Of a stretch of DNA of 64,000 nt, positions 8,674 to 18,344 are shown one piece after another. The translations under genes were made by a program, and so were the position numbers. The DNA lies in the NCBI GenBank assembly GCA_963800135.1, contig CAWCZR010000010.1, forward strand, positions 248,001 to 312,000, given 5' to 3'. Numbering within the stretch: the stretch's first letter is position 1; each line of letters begins with the position of its first letter. This DNA is from DASPSM01 sp963800135 (lineage in GTDB: Bacteria; Planctomycetota; Planctomycetia; Planctomycetales; Planctomycetaceae). The notes beneath the pieces were generated by a model that saw only the letters and a program-made list of their open reading frames with translations, was not told the origin of the DNA and made no database searches.

Positions 8674-10696
8674 CTTGCCGGCGGAGCCGGTTTTGGGTTT
8701 TTGGACGCTGGTTCCTTGAGTTTCTGCTCCGTCAGGTCGCGGATTCGCAGCCGGGCTTCGGCGTCGGCCGGGGCCATGGCGATCACCTTTTGATAGGCGG
8801 CGATCGACTCGTCGATGTGTCCCTGTTCGGACAGGATGTGGGCGATCTGCCTCTGGCATTCGACGTGCTTGGGATCGACTTCCAGCCCCTGCCGGGCGTA
8901 ATCGAGGGCCTGATCGTATTGCCGCAACTCGTCGCAGAGCATCGAGAGATTGTAATAGGTCATGGGGTCCTTGGGTTCGATCTCGAGCGCTCGATTGAAT
9001 TCCTTGCGGGCCTCCGGGTACTGGTGCCACTGGCTGAGGATGGTGCCCAGCCCCTCGTGCGGCGAGGCGGAGTCCTCCTTGATCGCGATCGATTTGCGAT
9101 ATTCGCGGGCCGCGTCGTCGAGGCGTTTGGAGGCCTGGTAGGCGCTGCCCAGATCGTCGTGCACCAGTGCGTCGTCGGGATCGAGGCGGACGGCCTGCTC
9201 GATATTCTTGATCGCCCCTTTGATATCTTCGCGGACCAAGAGCGCAGGCCGAGCGCGCTCCGGCTCATGGCGTTGTCTTCGGTCACGGCCAGAGCGTGCT
9301 CGAACAACTGGACGTCGTCGCCCCAGAGCGCGACCTCTCGAAACCCCAAGAGCGCATAGACGCCGATCGCACTGAGGGCGAGCGTCGCCAAAATCCATTG
9401 CCGCACGCGTCCGCGGCCGGGCAGCAACGATGGGACGAGCCAGGCCACGGCGAGATAGAGCCCCAACAGGGGCAGGTAAGCGTAGCGATCGGCCACGCGC
9501 TGCTTGCCGATTTGAATCAAGCCGATCAGCGGGAAGAGCGTTCCCAGAAACCAGAGCCAGCCGACGATCAGGTACGGACGCCGCCGCACATTGACGAGGG
9601 CGACCACGCTCGCCGTCGCGAGGAACGTCGCGGGGATCAACACCTCGATCGGCCGCAGGCGCTCGAGCGGATGTGGGTAGAAGATCGCCAGGTCCAGCGG
9701 CACGAGCGCCTTCCAGGCATACCAGCCGTACGCCCAGATGGAGTTCAAAACCCGCGCCGAAAACGGGACGGCGGCGAGACTGCGAATGCCGCCCTCCGCC
9801 TGGGCCAAAACGGCCAACACGCTAAATCCGCCCACGAGCAGAAACAACGGAATCTTCTCCGCCACCAGGCGACGGAGGTCGGTGCGCAGCTGCGATAGGT
9901 CACCTGACTGCCCGAACCGCGCTAGCGGCCAATAGTCCAAGAGCAAGAACACGCAGGGAAGCGTGACGAAGGTTTGCTTCGCCATCAGGCTGAGCGCGAG
10001 ACAAACAAACGCCGCGATGTACCGCGAGCGCCTGTGGTTCTGGGCATAGCTGACGTAGGCCCACAGCGCGAGCAGGCCGAAGAACGTACACAAAACGTCC
10101 TTCCGCTCGGTGATCCAGGCCACCGATTCGACGTGCAGCGGGTGGACGGCGAAGATCGCCGCGACGAACGCGCTCGGCCCCGACCGGCCCGTCATCCGCG
10201 TGAAGACAATGAACACCAACAGCACATTGGCCGTGTGCAACAGGACGTTCGTGATGTGGTAGCCGTCCGGCCAGTTTTTGTAGATCGTGGCGTCGAGCAT
10301 CAGCGACAGCCACGTCAGCGGGATCCAGTTGGAGTCGTTGAACTGCGTGAACGCCCACTTGAGGCCCGACAGTTTCAGCCCGTCGAGCACGTAGCGGTTC
10401 CATTTCACGTACGACGGATCGTCGAGGATGATGAAATCGAAGCCACAGACCTGGAAGTAGACGCCCAAGGTCAGCGCCAGAAGCAGTGCCCCGAGCACAA
10501 AGTTCGACCGCAACCGGGGCTTGCGCAGCGGTGCCGGCTGTGGATCGGCAACCGGCGGAGCGGTCGTTCCGGGTGCTACATCTGGCGCGGCATCGAGAGG
10601 GGGAGCCGCGGAGGTCTCAGGCGATGCGTTAGGCGGCGACGGCAATTCGGCGCCGGCGGGCTCGCGACTGCGGGTCAGTCCAAAATTCAATCGCAA
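8670..10696 (-). CDS. TMTC-like membrane protein with TPR repeats (frame break)
   Basis: The N-terminal ~480 residues form a GT-C-fold membrane region with about ten helices. An early acidic pair (FIILDDPSYV), the loop NWIPLTWLSLMLD and AVHPLHVESVAWITERKD are like those of TMTC/O-mannosyltransferase-type proteins. A Pro/Ala-rich segment precedes the first helix. The C-terminal part has TPR units (ALVHDDLGSAYQASKRLDD, PMTYYNLSMLCDELRQYD, HVECQRQIAHILSEQGH). The membrane part and the TPR part are in different frames; the break is near 9240, after EDNAMSRSALGL and before LLVREDIKGAIKN, and one missing base explains it. The start is TTG 10696, chosen from the frame only. Substrate and function are unknown. 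The gene end overlaps the YdjY gene. Confidence 0.8.
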
Positions 10697-10794
10697 GCCG
10701 GCACCTGGAGGAACAACGCGGACGCCGAGACTTCGCTGCGCGTCGAAAAGAAGTTCGATCGCATGGGCCGGACGCGGCGAATTCCGCGGCCGCC

Positions 10795-12249
10795 TTAAGC
10801 CATGATATCACGCACGACGGTGCCGGAAACGTCCGTCAGGCGGTAGTCGCGACCGGCGTAGCGGTAGGTCAGCCGCGTATGGTCGAAACCGAGCAGGGCC
10901 AGCATAGTGGCGTGCAGGTCGTGGACGTGGACCCGGTTTTCGACCGCCCGATAACCGAAATCGTCGGTCGCCCCATAGGTCATGCCGCCTTTGACGCCGC
11001 CGCCGGCCAGCCAGACGCTGAAACCCCAGTGATTGTGATCGCGGCCAAAGAGCGGATTGCCGGTGCCGGCCTGGCCCAACTCGACCGCGGGGGTGCGACC
11101 GAACTCGCCGCCGCACAAAACGACCGTCTCTTCCAGAAGGCCCCGCTGCTTGAGGTCGGTGAGCAGGGCGGCAATCGGTTGGTCGCACTGCCGGGCCAGC
11201 TCGCGATGGTTTTGCTCGAGCTGCGAGTGGGCGTCCCAGGGCTGCACGTCGCCGTGGTAAAGCTGCACAAAGCGGACTCCCCGCTCGATGAGTCGGCGGG
11301 CGATCAACAACTGGCGGGCCTGCACGCCGGGACCGTACATCTCCTGAATGTGTTTGGGCTCGCGGGTGATGTCGAACGCGTCGGTGGCGGCCGTCTGCAT
11401 GCGGAAGGCCAGCTCGAACGACTCGATCCGCGCTTCGAGCCCCGGTTCGTCCGCCCGCGACTCTTGGTGACGGCGATTGAGCGCGGCCAACAGGTCGAGC
11501 TGCCGCCGCTGGGCGGACTGCGTCAGGGCCGGGTTACGAATGTTGTCGATCAACTCGTCGAGGCGGGTCTTTCGCGTATCGATGTAGGTGCCTTGAAACG
11601 CCCCCGGCAGAAAGGCCGAGCGCCAGTTGGAGACGTCCGACACCGGCAGCCCCGGGCACATGGCGATGAAGCCCGGCAGGTTCTGGTTGTCGGTCCCCAT
11701 GCCGTACAAGAGCCACGAGCCGAAGCTCGGCCGCGAGAGCCGTTCTTCGCCCGTGTTCATCAGCCGCATCGACTGTTCGTGGTTGGGCGTGTTGCAATAC
11801 ATCGAGCGGATGACACAGATGTCGTCGGCGTGTCGGGCCGTCTTGTCGAAGATCTCGCTGAACTCGAGCCCGCTTTCCCCGTAGCGACGGAAGCGAAACG
11901 GCGAGGGGAGGGCGGCGCCGGTCGGCCGCTCCGTGCTGAGGTTGTCGACCGGCAGCCGCTGCCCGCCATACCGCGTCAGGGCCGGCTTAGGATCGAACGT
12001 GTCGACCTGCGAGGGCCCGCCGTTCAGATAAATATGGATGACGTGCTTGGCCCGTCCGGGAAAGTGCGCCGGCTTCGGCGCCTGCGACAATTCGCTCCCC
12101 TGGGCCGTCGAACCGAGCACGCCCGCATCGCCGAGCAAGCCGACCAGCCCGAGCATTCCCAGGCCCGTTCCCGTTTTGGCTAACAGCTCACGGCGAGACA
12201 GAAGGCCTCGTCCCAGCGTCGCGTTCTTGAGGAGAGAGGAGGGGAGCAT
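10795..12249 (-). CDS. DUF1501 protein, Tat-exported
   Basis: DUF1501 proteins are sulfatase/alkaline-phosphatase-fold proteins of unknown substrate that are greatly expanded in planctomycetes. Here a twin-arginine signal (LLSRRELLAKTG, residues ~16-27) and a hydrophobic stretch (GLGMLGLVGLLG) come first. The family signatures HVIHIYLNGGPSQVDTFDPK, FGSWLLYGMG, VVLCGGEFGRTP and GRDHNHWGFSVWLAGGGVKGG follow. The 484-aa length is usual. It starts at ATG 12249, 24 bases after the stop of the PSD1 gene; DUF1501/PSD1 pairs are a standard planctomycete arrangement, and the two are thought to act together outside the cytoplasm, though the role is not established. Confidence 0.93.
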   Translation of the reverse strand: MLPSSLLKNATLGRGLLSRRELLAKTGTGLGMLGLVGLLGDAGVLGSTAQGSELSQAPKPAHFPGRAKHVIHIYLNGGPSQVDTFDPKPALTRYGGQRLPVDNLSTERPTGAALPSPFRFRRYGESGLEFSEIFDKTARHADDICVIRSMYCNTPNHEQSMRLMNTGEERLSRPSFGSWLLYGMGTDNQNLPGFIAMCPGLPVSDVSNWRSAFLPGAFQGTYIDTRKTRLDELIDNIRNPALTQSAQRRQLDLLAALNRRHQESRADEPGLEARIESFELAFRMQTAATDAFDITREPKHIQEMYGPGVQARQLLIARRLIERGVRFVQLYHGDVQPWDAHSQLEQNHRELARQCDQPIAALLTDLKQRGLLEETVVLCGGEFGRTPAVELGQAGTGNPLFGRDHNHWGFSVWLAGGGVKGGMTYGATDDFGYRAVENRVHVHDLHATMLALLGFDHTRLTYRYAGRDYRLTDVSGTVVRDIMA

Positions 12250-12273
12250 CCGATGGTCTCGCTCGCGGACGGT

Positions 12274-15219
12274 TCAATCGACGTACATAAACTCGTTCGA
12301 CGCTAACAACACTTGCGCGTATTGGGCCCACGCGTCGAGCGTGGAGGTGGCGTCTTTTCCTTTTGCGGCGGTGCGCGCGGCGTCGGCCTGCACCGCGTCG
12401 ACGAAGCGCAGGGCCAGCTCGGTTTCGGTTTCGTCGGGTCGTCGCGCGAGAACGAGCTGGTACAAGCTCTCGACGCGATCAGTCGCCGCCAGCTTGCCTG
12501 CGACCTGCCGACGATTGGCCAGCGAGCGTGCTTGCTCGAGCATGAAGGGCGAGTTCATCGCGAAGAGCGCCTGCTGCGGCACCGTGGTGAGCGGCCGCCG
12601 TTCGGCCGATTGGTCCGGATTGGCAAAATCGAACGCGCGGTGGAAGCCGGGTAGGTGCTGACGATCGACGAGTCCGTAAATCGTGCGGCGGTTACAGCGG
12701 GGATCGCCGACGATGTCGATCGATCGGCCGAAGAGCGTCGGGTCGAGCCGGCCGGAGACCGCCAGCATCGAATCGCGCATGGCTTCCATGTCGAGCCGCT
12801 GTCGATTGAACCGCCACACGAGCCGATTTTCCGGATCGATCCGTCGGCAATCGGGGCGGTCGGCACTCGACTGCTGGTAGGCCGCCGACAGCACGATCCG
12901 CCGGTGCAGATTCTTGATCGACCAGTTGTCGGCCATGAACGTCCAGGCCAGGTAATCGAGCAGTTCGGGATTGGTCGGCGGCGTGGCCCGCACGCCGAAG
13001 TCGCTGGGCGACTGCACCAGCGGGTCGCCGAAGTGATTCATCCAGACGCGGTTGACGAAGACCCGAGCCGTGAGCGGGTTCTCGCGCGAGGCGATCGCCC
13101 GCGCCAGATCGAGCCTTCCGCTGCCGTGCGCAAAGGGCCGTTGGCGATCGCCGGCCAGCACTCGCAGAAACTGTCGCGGCACGTGCTCGCCCGGTTGGGC
13201 CGGATTGCCCCGCACGAAGATCCGCGGGTTGCAAAGGTTGGCCGCGTCGTTGACGACCATCGCCCGAGGCGGAGTCGCCCGCGACTTGACGGCCACGAGA
13301 TCCAGTTCGAGCTGTAGACGGTGATACCGATCCCGCTCGACTCGCGACATATAGAGGTAGGCGTTGCTCCGCGGGAACCACGCCGGCCCCTCGGGACCGG
13401 CCAAAATGTCGAGCAACTGCTGCCGGGCCGGATTGTCCGATCCAACCGGGGTCCCGGGATTCGCGGCCGCCCGCCCTTTCGCTTCCGGTTTCGCCTCGGC
13501 GTAGGCCTTATGAAACGCGTCGCCGTAGAGCCGCGCGACGTCCACCTTGCTGTGCGGTTCGGTGCGGGCCAGTTCGTCGGCGACCAGCGGGTTGAGCTGC
13601 CCGGGGGCCGTGCCGCGCGAGAGGCCCAGCCAGTGCTTGGCAATTGCGGGCGCACTCGATTCAAAGTCGGCGTCGGCCGGCCGCATGAAGTCGCCCCAGC
13701 AGCCGAAGACGGGGTCTCCGGCCAACGACCGCCGAGCCACATATCGCCGCCAGCGTCCCACGATCTGCGGACGCAGCTGATGCGGGGAGAGCGACATAAA
13801 GAAGACGGCGTCTTCGTTCGGGTCGGGACGCGTCGTCGCGACGGTCAGCAGGTAATCGCCGACCTGGCGGCGCGCCTCCTCGGTCTGGTCGCGAAACTGC
13901 TTCTCGACGTGCTCCTGAAATTCCCGCTCCTTCGCGGCGAACTTTTCGCGGAACTTGGCGACGGCCGGCGTCGCGGCGGGCGGCCCCAAGAGCGGCAACT
14001 CGGCCGGCTCTTCGCTGCTGGCGAAGACTCCGTACAGTCCGTAATAGTCGGTCTGGCTGATCGCATCGTACTTGTGATCGTGGCAGCGGGCACAGGCGAC
14101 CGTCAGCCCGAGCAGGCCGCGGGACACCGTGTCGATGCGATCGTCGTACTCATCGTTCAAGTTGTAGTCGAAGAGCCGGCCGAGCGTGAGAAAGCCCATC
14201 GCCGCCAGCCGCCACGACTCGTCTTTGCCGGCCGTCTGATCGGCGGCCAGTTGATCGACGATGAAGCGGTCGTACGGGACGTCGGCATTCAAAGCCTTCG
14301 TGACATAGTCGCGATACGTGTACGCGTACGGGCGAATCGCGTTGTCGCCGAAAACGAGCACCAGGTCCTTCGTGTCGGCGTAGCGGGCGACGTCCAGCCA
14401 ATGGCGGCCCCAGCGCTCGCCATAATGGGGCGAGGCCAGCAGCCGGTCGACGACTCTCTCATAAGCCCGCGGCGAATCGTCGTTGACGAACGCTTCGACC
14501 TCGCTGTAGGTCGGCGGCAGCCCGATCAAATCGAGCGACACCCGACGCAACAGCGTGCGTCGGTCGGCCGCCGGAGCGGGAGTCAACCCGCGGGCTTCCA
14601 GGCGGGCCAGCACGAAACGGTCGATCTCGTTTTGGGGCCATGGAGAGTGCTTGACCGCGGGCACGGCGGGATTATGGACCGGCTGATAGGCCCAGTGCTT
14701 GCGAGCCGCGGCGAAATCGATCGTCCGCTTCTTCGCACTCGGAGATGCGGCAGAGTCGCCGTCCGCCCGATCGCGCGGATCGGGGGCTCCCATCTTGACC
14801 CAACGTTCGACGTCCGCGATGGCGGAAGACGGGAGCTTCCCCTTGGGGGGCATCTCGTGGTCTTCGTACCGCAGCGCCCGCACGAGCAGACTGCCCTGGG
14901 GATCGCCAGGGACGATGGCCGGCCCCGACTCGCCGCCACGCCGCAGCGCCTCGCGACTGTCGAGCCGCAACTTACCTTCAATTTTCTTGGCCTGACCGGA
15001 ATGGCACTCGTAGCAGTTTTTGACCAGGAGGGGGCGAATCCGCGCCTCGAAGAATTCGATGCCTGCGTCAGTCGACGCGGCCGGCATGGGTGCCGCCAAC
15101 GTCGGAGCGGACAGACCGAGAACCAGCAGGGCGACTACGAGCGCGGCCCGAACGCCTACGGGACGTCCCCATCCTGGGACGATGTTGCCAATTGAAGGCT
15201 TCGCGCCAAAAAGAAGCAC
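12274..15219 (-). CDS. PSD1 and cytochrome c-like (PSCyt1-DUF1549-DUF1553) protein
   Basis: After a signal segment (ALVVALLVLGLSAPTLAA) the protein has a single-haem PSCyt1 domain with CYECH in FEARIRPLLVKNCYECHSG and the distal ligand region YEDHEMPPKGKL. DUF1549 follows (EIDRFVLARLEARGLTPAP, RRVSLDLIGLPPT, WGRHWLDVARYADTKD), then DUF1553 (NPLTARVFVNRVWMNHFG, LDYLAWTFMADNWSIKNLH). The 981-aa length fits the family. Start GTG 15219 is taken from the frame; a start further in is possible. It is the promoter-proximal gene of the minus-strand cluster and precedes DUF1501 by 24 bases. The electron acceptor and substrate are unknown. Confidence 0.93.
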   Translation of the reverse strand: MLLFGAKPSIGNIVPGWGRPVGVRAALVVALLVLGLSAPTLAAPMPAASTDAGIEFFEARIRPLLVKNCYECHSGQAKKIEGKLRLDSREALRRGGESGPAIVPGDPQGSLLVRALRYEDHEMPPKGKLPSSAIADVERWVKMGAPDPRDRADGDSAASPSAKKRTIDFAAARKHWAYQPVHNPAVPAVKHSPWPQNEIDRFVLARLEARGLTPAPAADRRTLLRRVSLDLIGLPPTYSEVEAFVNDDSPRAYERVVDRLLASPHYGERWGRHWLDVARYADTKDLVLVFGDNAIRPYAYTYRDYVTKALNADVPYDRFIVDQLAADQTAGKDESWRLAAMGFLTLGRLFDYNLNDEYDDRIDTVSRGLLGLTVACARCHDHKYDAISQTDYYGLYGVFASSEEPAELPLLGPPAATPAVAKFREKFAAKEREFQEHVEKQFRDQTEEARRQVGDYLLTVATTRPDPNEDAVFFMSLSPHQLRPQIVGRWRRYVARRSLAGDPVFGCWGDFMRPADADFESSAPAIAKHWLGLSRGTAPGQLNPLVADELARTEPHSKVDVARLYGDAFHKAYAEAKPEAKGRAAANPGTPVGSDNPARQQLLDILAGPEGPAWFPRSNAYLYMSRVERDRYHRLQLELDLVAVKSRATPPRAMVVNDAANLCNPRIFVRGNPAQPGEHVPRQFLRVLAGDRQRPFAHGSGRLDLARAIASRENPLTARVFVNRVWMNHFGDPLVQSPSDFGVRATPPTNPELLDYLAWTFMADNWSIKNLHRRIVLSAAYQQSSADRPDCRRIDPENRLVWRFNRQRLDMEAMRDSMLAVSGRLDPTLFGRSIDIVGDPRCNRRTIYGLVDRQHLPGFHRAFDFANPDQSAERRPLTTVPQQALFAMNSPFMLEQARSLANRRQVAGKLAATDRVESLYQLVLARRPDETETELALRFVDAVQADAARTAAKGKDATSTLDAWAQYAQVLLASNEFMYVD

Positions 15220-15718
15220 GTGCCGTGCTCCGGTGGGATATCTGAGGGCGGGCGGCTCGCAGGCAGCCGAAAATCAAAGCGGTGCGTCCAGGCAGGCCCG
15301 GTTAGTGGAACCTAGCGGGTAGCTCCAATTGTAAGCCGCGATGAGACTTGGCACCATCGCAGCGCAACTCTCGTGGCCACCAATTGCGGTGGAAAATTTG
15401 TTGACTCGCCATCGGCCGGGAGGCAAGCTGCGAAAGGCTTCGAATTGCGGAGCGCTCTGAGGCCTGTAAGAATCGGGCAGGGCGCGGACGGCATCGCCTT
15501 ATGACGTTGCGAGTCGCGCCGCACGTGCCTGAGGATTTTTCACCACAAAGACACGAAGGCACAAAGAAAGCTCGACAGGAGATCAGGGAGGAAACTGCGA
15601 AAAAGTGGCCTTTCGAAACTCCGTGCCCTCCTCTCCAGACTCTCGTCTTCCTTAGTGCCTTCGTGTCTTTGTGGTGAAGAAACCTGTGATCGTCGCGGCT
15701 TGAGAGTGTCTCGCCTCG
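15220..15718. other. Intergenic region with an inverted repeat
   Basis: This 499-base gap separates the PSD1 gene (minus) from fhcA (plus). It contains the 140-bp inverted-repeat element at 15539-15678. The rest shows no gene or RNA I can support. Confidence 0.5.
15539..15678. repeat. 140-bp element with perfect 24-bp inverted ends
   Basis: Left arm 15539-15562 (TTCACCACAAAGACACGAAG then GCAC) is exactly inverted at 15655-15678. The ~92-base centre has no ORF. Sequences beginning ACCACAAAGACACGAAGGCAC recur in many environmental genomes, so a miniature mobile or dispersed palindromic element is likely. It lies ~40 bases before fhcA and could end or fold transcripts there. Confidence 0.7.
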
Positions 15719-17419
15719 GTGTTTGTTCCGCAGCAGTCCAAATCTTCGCGAAAGCCCACCAACTTGCTCCGTATTAAAGGAGGCAAAGTTTACGATCCGC
15801 GTAATGGCCTGCGCGGGGACGTTCGCGATCTTTGGATCGCCGAGGGCCGCGTGGTTGCCGCGCCGACCGATCCGGCTATGCGGGCCGATCGCACGATTGA
15901 CGCTGCGGGCCTGGTCGTGATGCCGGGCGGTGTTGATATGCACTGCCATATCGCCGGGCCCAAGGTCAACATGGCCCGCAAGATGATGCCCGACCAGCGG
16001 CGCAGCTCACCGCCGCTGGTCCGCACGCCGCTCACTCGCTCAGGCACAGTCGGGGCTGTTCCCAGCACGTTTGCCACCGGCCATCTGTACGCCGGGCTCG
16101 GCTACACGACGGCGTTCGACGCGGCCATCCCGCCTCTCTCCGCGCGGCACGCTCACGAAGAACTGCAGGACACGCCCCTGATCGACAAGGGGTTTTACGT
16201 CCTGGTGGGCAACAACCATTACGTGATGGATGCGATCCAAAGCGGCGAGCCGGCGCGGTTGGAAGCGTACATCGCGTGGCTGCTCGGGGCGACGAAGGGC
16301 TACGCCGCCAAGCTCGTCAATCCGGGGGGCGTCGAGATCTGGAAGCAGACGGGCCGCAACGCCACGGGGCTCGACGACACGGTCGAACATTTCGATGTCA
16401 CGCCGCGGAAGATCATTCAGGGAGTTGCGCACGCCGCAAACGAGCTCGGTCTGCCGCACCCCGTGCACATCCACTGCAACAACCTGGGCGTGCCGGGTAA
16501 TTGGGCGACGACGCTCGAGACGATGAAAACCCTCGAAGGCCGACGCGGGCATCTCACGCACGTGCAATTTCACAGCTACGGCGGCGAGCCGGACGCGATG
16601 CGCTCGTTTTCTTCGGAAGTTCCGCGACTGGCCGAGTACGTCAACACGCACGCCAATCTCACGGTCGACGTCGGACAGGTGCTGTTCGGCGAAACGACGT
16701 CGATGACGGGGGACGGGCCGCTCGGCCACTTCCTGCACAAAGTGACCGGCCGCAAATGGTTCAGCGGCGATACCGAAATGGAGACCGGCTGCGGCATCGT
16801 GCCGATCGAATATAAGGACAAAAGCCTGGTGCACTCGGTGCAGTGGGCGGCCGGCCTCGAGTGGTACCTGCTCGTCGACGATCCGTGGCGGATCGCGATG
16901 AGCACCGATCACCCCAGCGGAGCGTCGTTCCTGGCGTATCCGGAAATCATCGCCCTGTTGATGGACCGCGGCCTGCGTCGCGACCTGCTCAAAACGCTGC
17001 CGGCCGACGTGCGGAAGCGGACGGTGCTCGACAGTCTCGAGCGCGAATACACGCTCGACGAGATTGCCATCATCACGCGGGCCGCGCCGGCCCGGATTCT
17101 CGGCCTCGACCGTAAAGGACATCTCGGACCGGGAGCGGACGCCGACGTCACTCTCTACAATCCCTCGTCCGACATCGAGCGGATGTTCCAGCTGCCGAGG
17201 TATGTGATTCATGCGGGCGAAGTCGTCGTGGAAGACGGCGAAATCCGCAGCACGCCCAACGGGCGGCTGTTCCACGTCGCGCCCGAGTATGATGAATCGC
17301 TGGTGCCTCACATTCGCGACTGGTTCGAGCGTTACTACACCGTCCAGTTCGGCAACTATCCGGTCGGCGACCACGAGTTGCACGACCACGAAGCCATCCC
17401 CACCGGGCAAACGAGCTGA
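15719..17419 (+). CDS. fhcA: Formylmethanofuran dehydrogenase/hydrolase subunit A
   Basis: This is the amidohydrolase-fold subunit of the Fhc (Fmd/Fwd-like) complex, which in planctomycetes and methylotrophs releases formate from a formyl-methanofuran analogue in the tetrahydromethanopterin C1 pathway. The metal site motif DMHCHIAG holds H75 and H77 from the start used. K198 in YAAKLVNPGG is the probable carbamylated lysine, HPVHIHCNNLG and HLTHVQFHSYGG hold further histidines, and MSTDHPSGASF the active-site Asp. The 566-aa length matches FwdA/FhcA. The start is GTG 15719; TTG 15764 is an alternative closer to the family start. No fhcB/C/D is in the window, so the complex must be encoded elsewhere. 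The eda gene follows at 44 bases. Confidence 0.9.
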   Translation: MFVPQQSKSSRKPTNLLRIKGGKVYDPRNGLRGDVRDLWIAEGRVVAAPTDPAMRADRTIDAAGLVVMPGGVDMHCHIAGPKVNMARKMMPDQRRSSPPLVRTPLTRSGTVGAVPSTFATGHLYAGLGYTTAFDAAIPPLSARHAHEELQDTPLIDKGFYVLVGNNHYVMDAIQSGEPARLEAYIAWLLGATKGYAAKLVNPGGVEIWKQTGRNATGLDDTVEHFDVTPRKIIQGVAHAANELGLPHPVHIHCNNLGVPGNWATTLETMKTLEGRRGHLTHVQFHSYGGEPDAMRSFSSEVPRLAEYVNTHANLTVDVGQVLFGETTSMTGDGPLGHFLHKVTGRKWFSGDTEMETGCGIVPIEYKDKSLVHSVQWAAGLEWYLLVDDPWRIAMSTDHPSGASFLAYPEIIALLMDRGLRRDLLKTLPADVRKRTVLDSLEREYTLDEIAIITRAAPARILGLDRKGHLGPGADADVTLYNPSSDIERMFQLPRYVIHAGEVVVEDGEIRSTPNGRLFHVAPEYDESLVPHIRDWFERYYTVQFGNYPVGDHELHDHEAIPTGQTS

Positions 17420-17463
17420 CCTGGTCAGCAGCCCAACTGAGCAGACCCACTGAGTAGACGACA

Positions 17464-18111
17464 ATGAGCCGCCACGAAGATCTTGACCGAGTGCTGACGA
17501 CCGGCATCGTCGCCATCCTCCGCGCACCGACGAGCGACCAATTGGCCGGCGTGGCCCGCGCCCTGTTCGAGGGAGGCATCGACGTCATCGAGGTCACCTT
17601 CACTGTCCCCAACGCGCTCGAGAGTCTGGCGGCGGTCAAAAAAGATCTCGGCAGCCGCGTCTTGCTGGGGATGGGGACCGTGCTCGATCCCGAGTCGGCC
17701 CGCGCGGCCCTGTTGGCGGGGGCCGAGTTCCTCGTCTCGCCCTCGCTCAACCTGGACGTGATTCGCCTGTGCCACCGGTACGACAAGCTGGTGATGCCGG
17801 GCGCGTTCACGCCGACGGAGATTCTGACGGCTTGGGAAGCGGGGGCCGACATCGTGAAAGTCTTTCCGTCGGACAGCGTCGGCCCCGGCTACCTCAAGGC
17901 TCTGAAAGGGCCCTTTCCGCAAATTCGCCTGATGCCCACAGGCGGCGTCACTCTGGAAACGCTGCCGGCGTTCATCAAGGCGGGGGCCTGCGCGTTGGGG
18001 GTCGGCGGTTCCCTGGCCGACATCCAGGCCATTCGCGAAGGTAACTTCGCTAAGCTGCGCGAGTCGGCCGCGCAGTATGTGCAGGCCCTGAAAGCGGCGC
18101 GGGGCGCCTAA
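17464..18111 (+). CDS. eda: KDPG/KHG aldolase
   Basis: The enzyme splits 2-keto-3-deoxy-6-phosphogluconate (or 4-hydroxy-2-oxoglutarate) to pyruvate plus an aldehyde in the cytoplasm. It is a single TIM barrel: TTGIVAILRAP at the N-terminus, IDVIEVTFTVPNA with the catalytic-type Glu, GMGTVLDPESARAALLAGAEFLVSP (two parts of the barrel), K132 as Schiff-base lysine in DIVKVFPSD, and the phosphate-binding LMPTGGV. The 215-aa length is normal. It starts at ATG 17464, 44 bases after fhcA on the same strand, so co-transcription is likely. No edd or sugar kinase is nearby. Confidence 0.92.
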   Translation: MSRHEDLDRVLTTGIVAILRAPTSDQLAGVARALFEGGIDVIEVTFTVPNALESLAAVKKDLGSRVLLGMGTVLDPESARAALLAGAEFLVSPSLNLDVIRLCHRYDKLVMPGAFTPTEILTAWEAGADIVKVFPSDSVGPGYLKALKGPFPQIRLMPTGGVTLETLPAFIKAGACALGVGGSLADIQAIREGNFAKLRESAAQYVQALKAARGA

Positions 18112-18344
18112 GAACGGATCGGATCAGGCTTTCTCTTCCGGCGAGCTTGAGCCGAATTGCTGAAATCGGCCGAATTCGCGCTTTCAAAGTCGGACAATCG
18201 GGTTAAAAACCCCGCAGAGTCGACAAATTCGCTCCAGGTGGTCCGGTCCCATTGTCGATCTAACGCGCGAATGGGGCCGAGTGCGCGCAGTCCCCCGCAT
18301 GCGGCCGACACCTGGGAACTACAGACTTGCGGGAGCAGCTCGAC

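Noticed and set aside
15719..17419. D-hydantoinase or methanogen enzyme
   Set aside because: The amidohydrolase motifs match FwdA/FhcA more closely than hydantoinase, and no methanogenesis genes are present.
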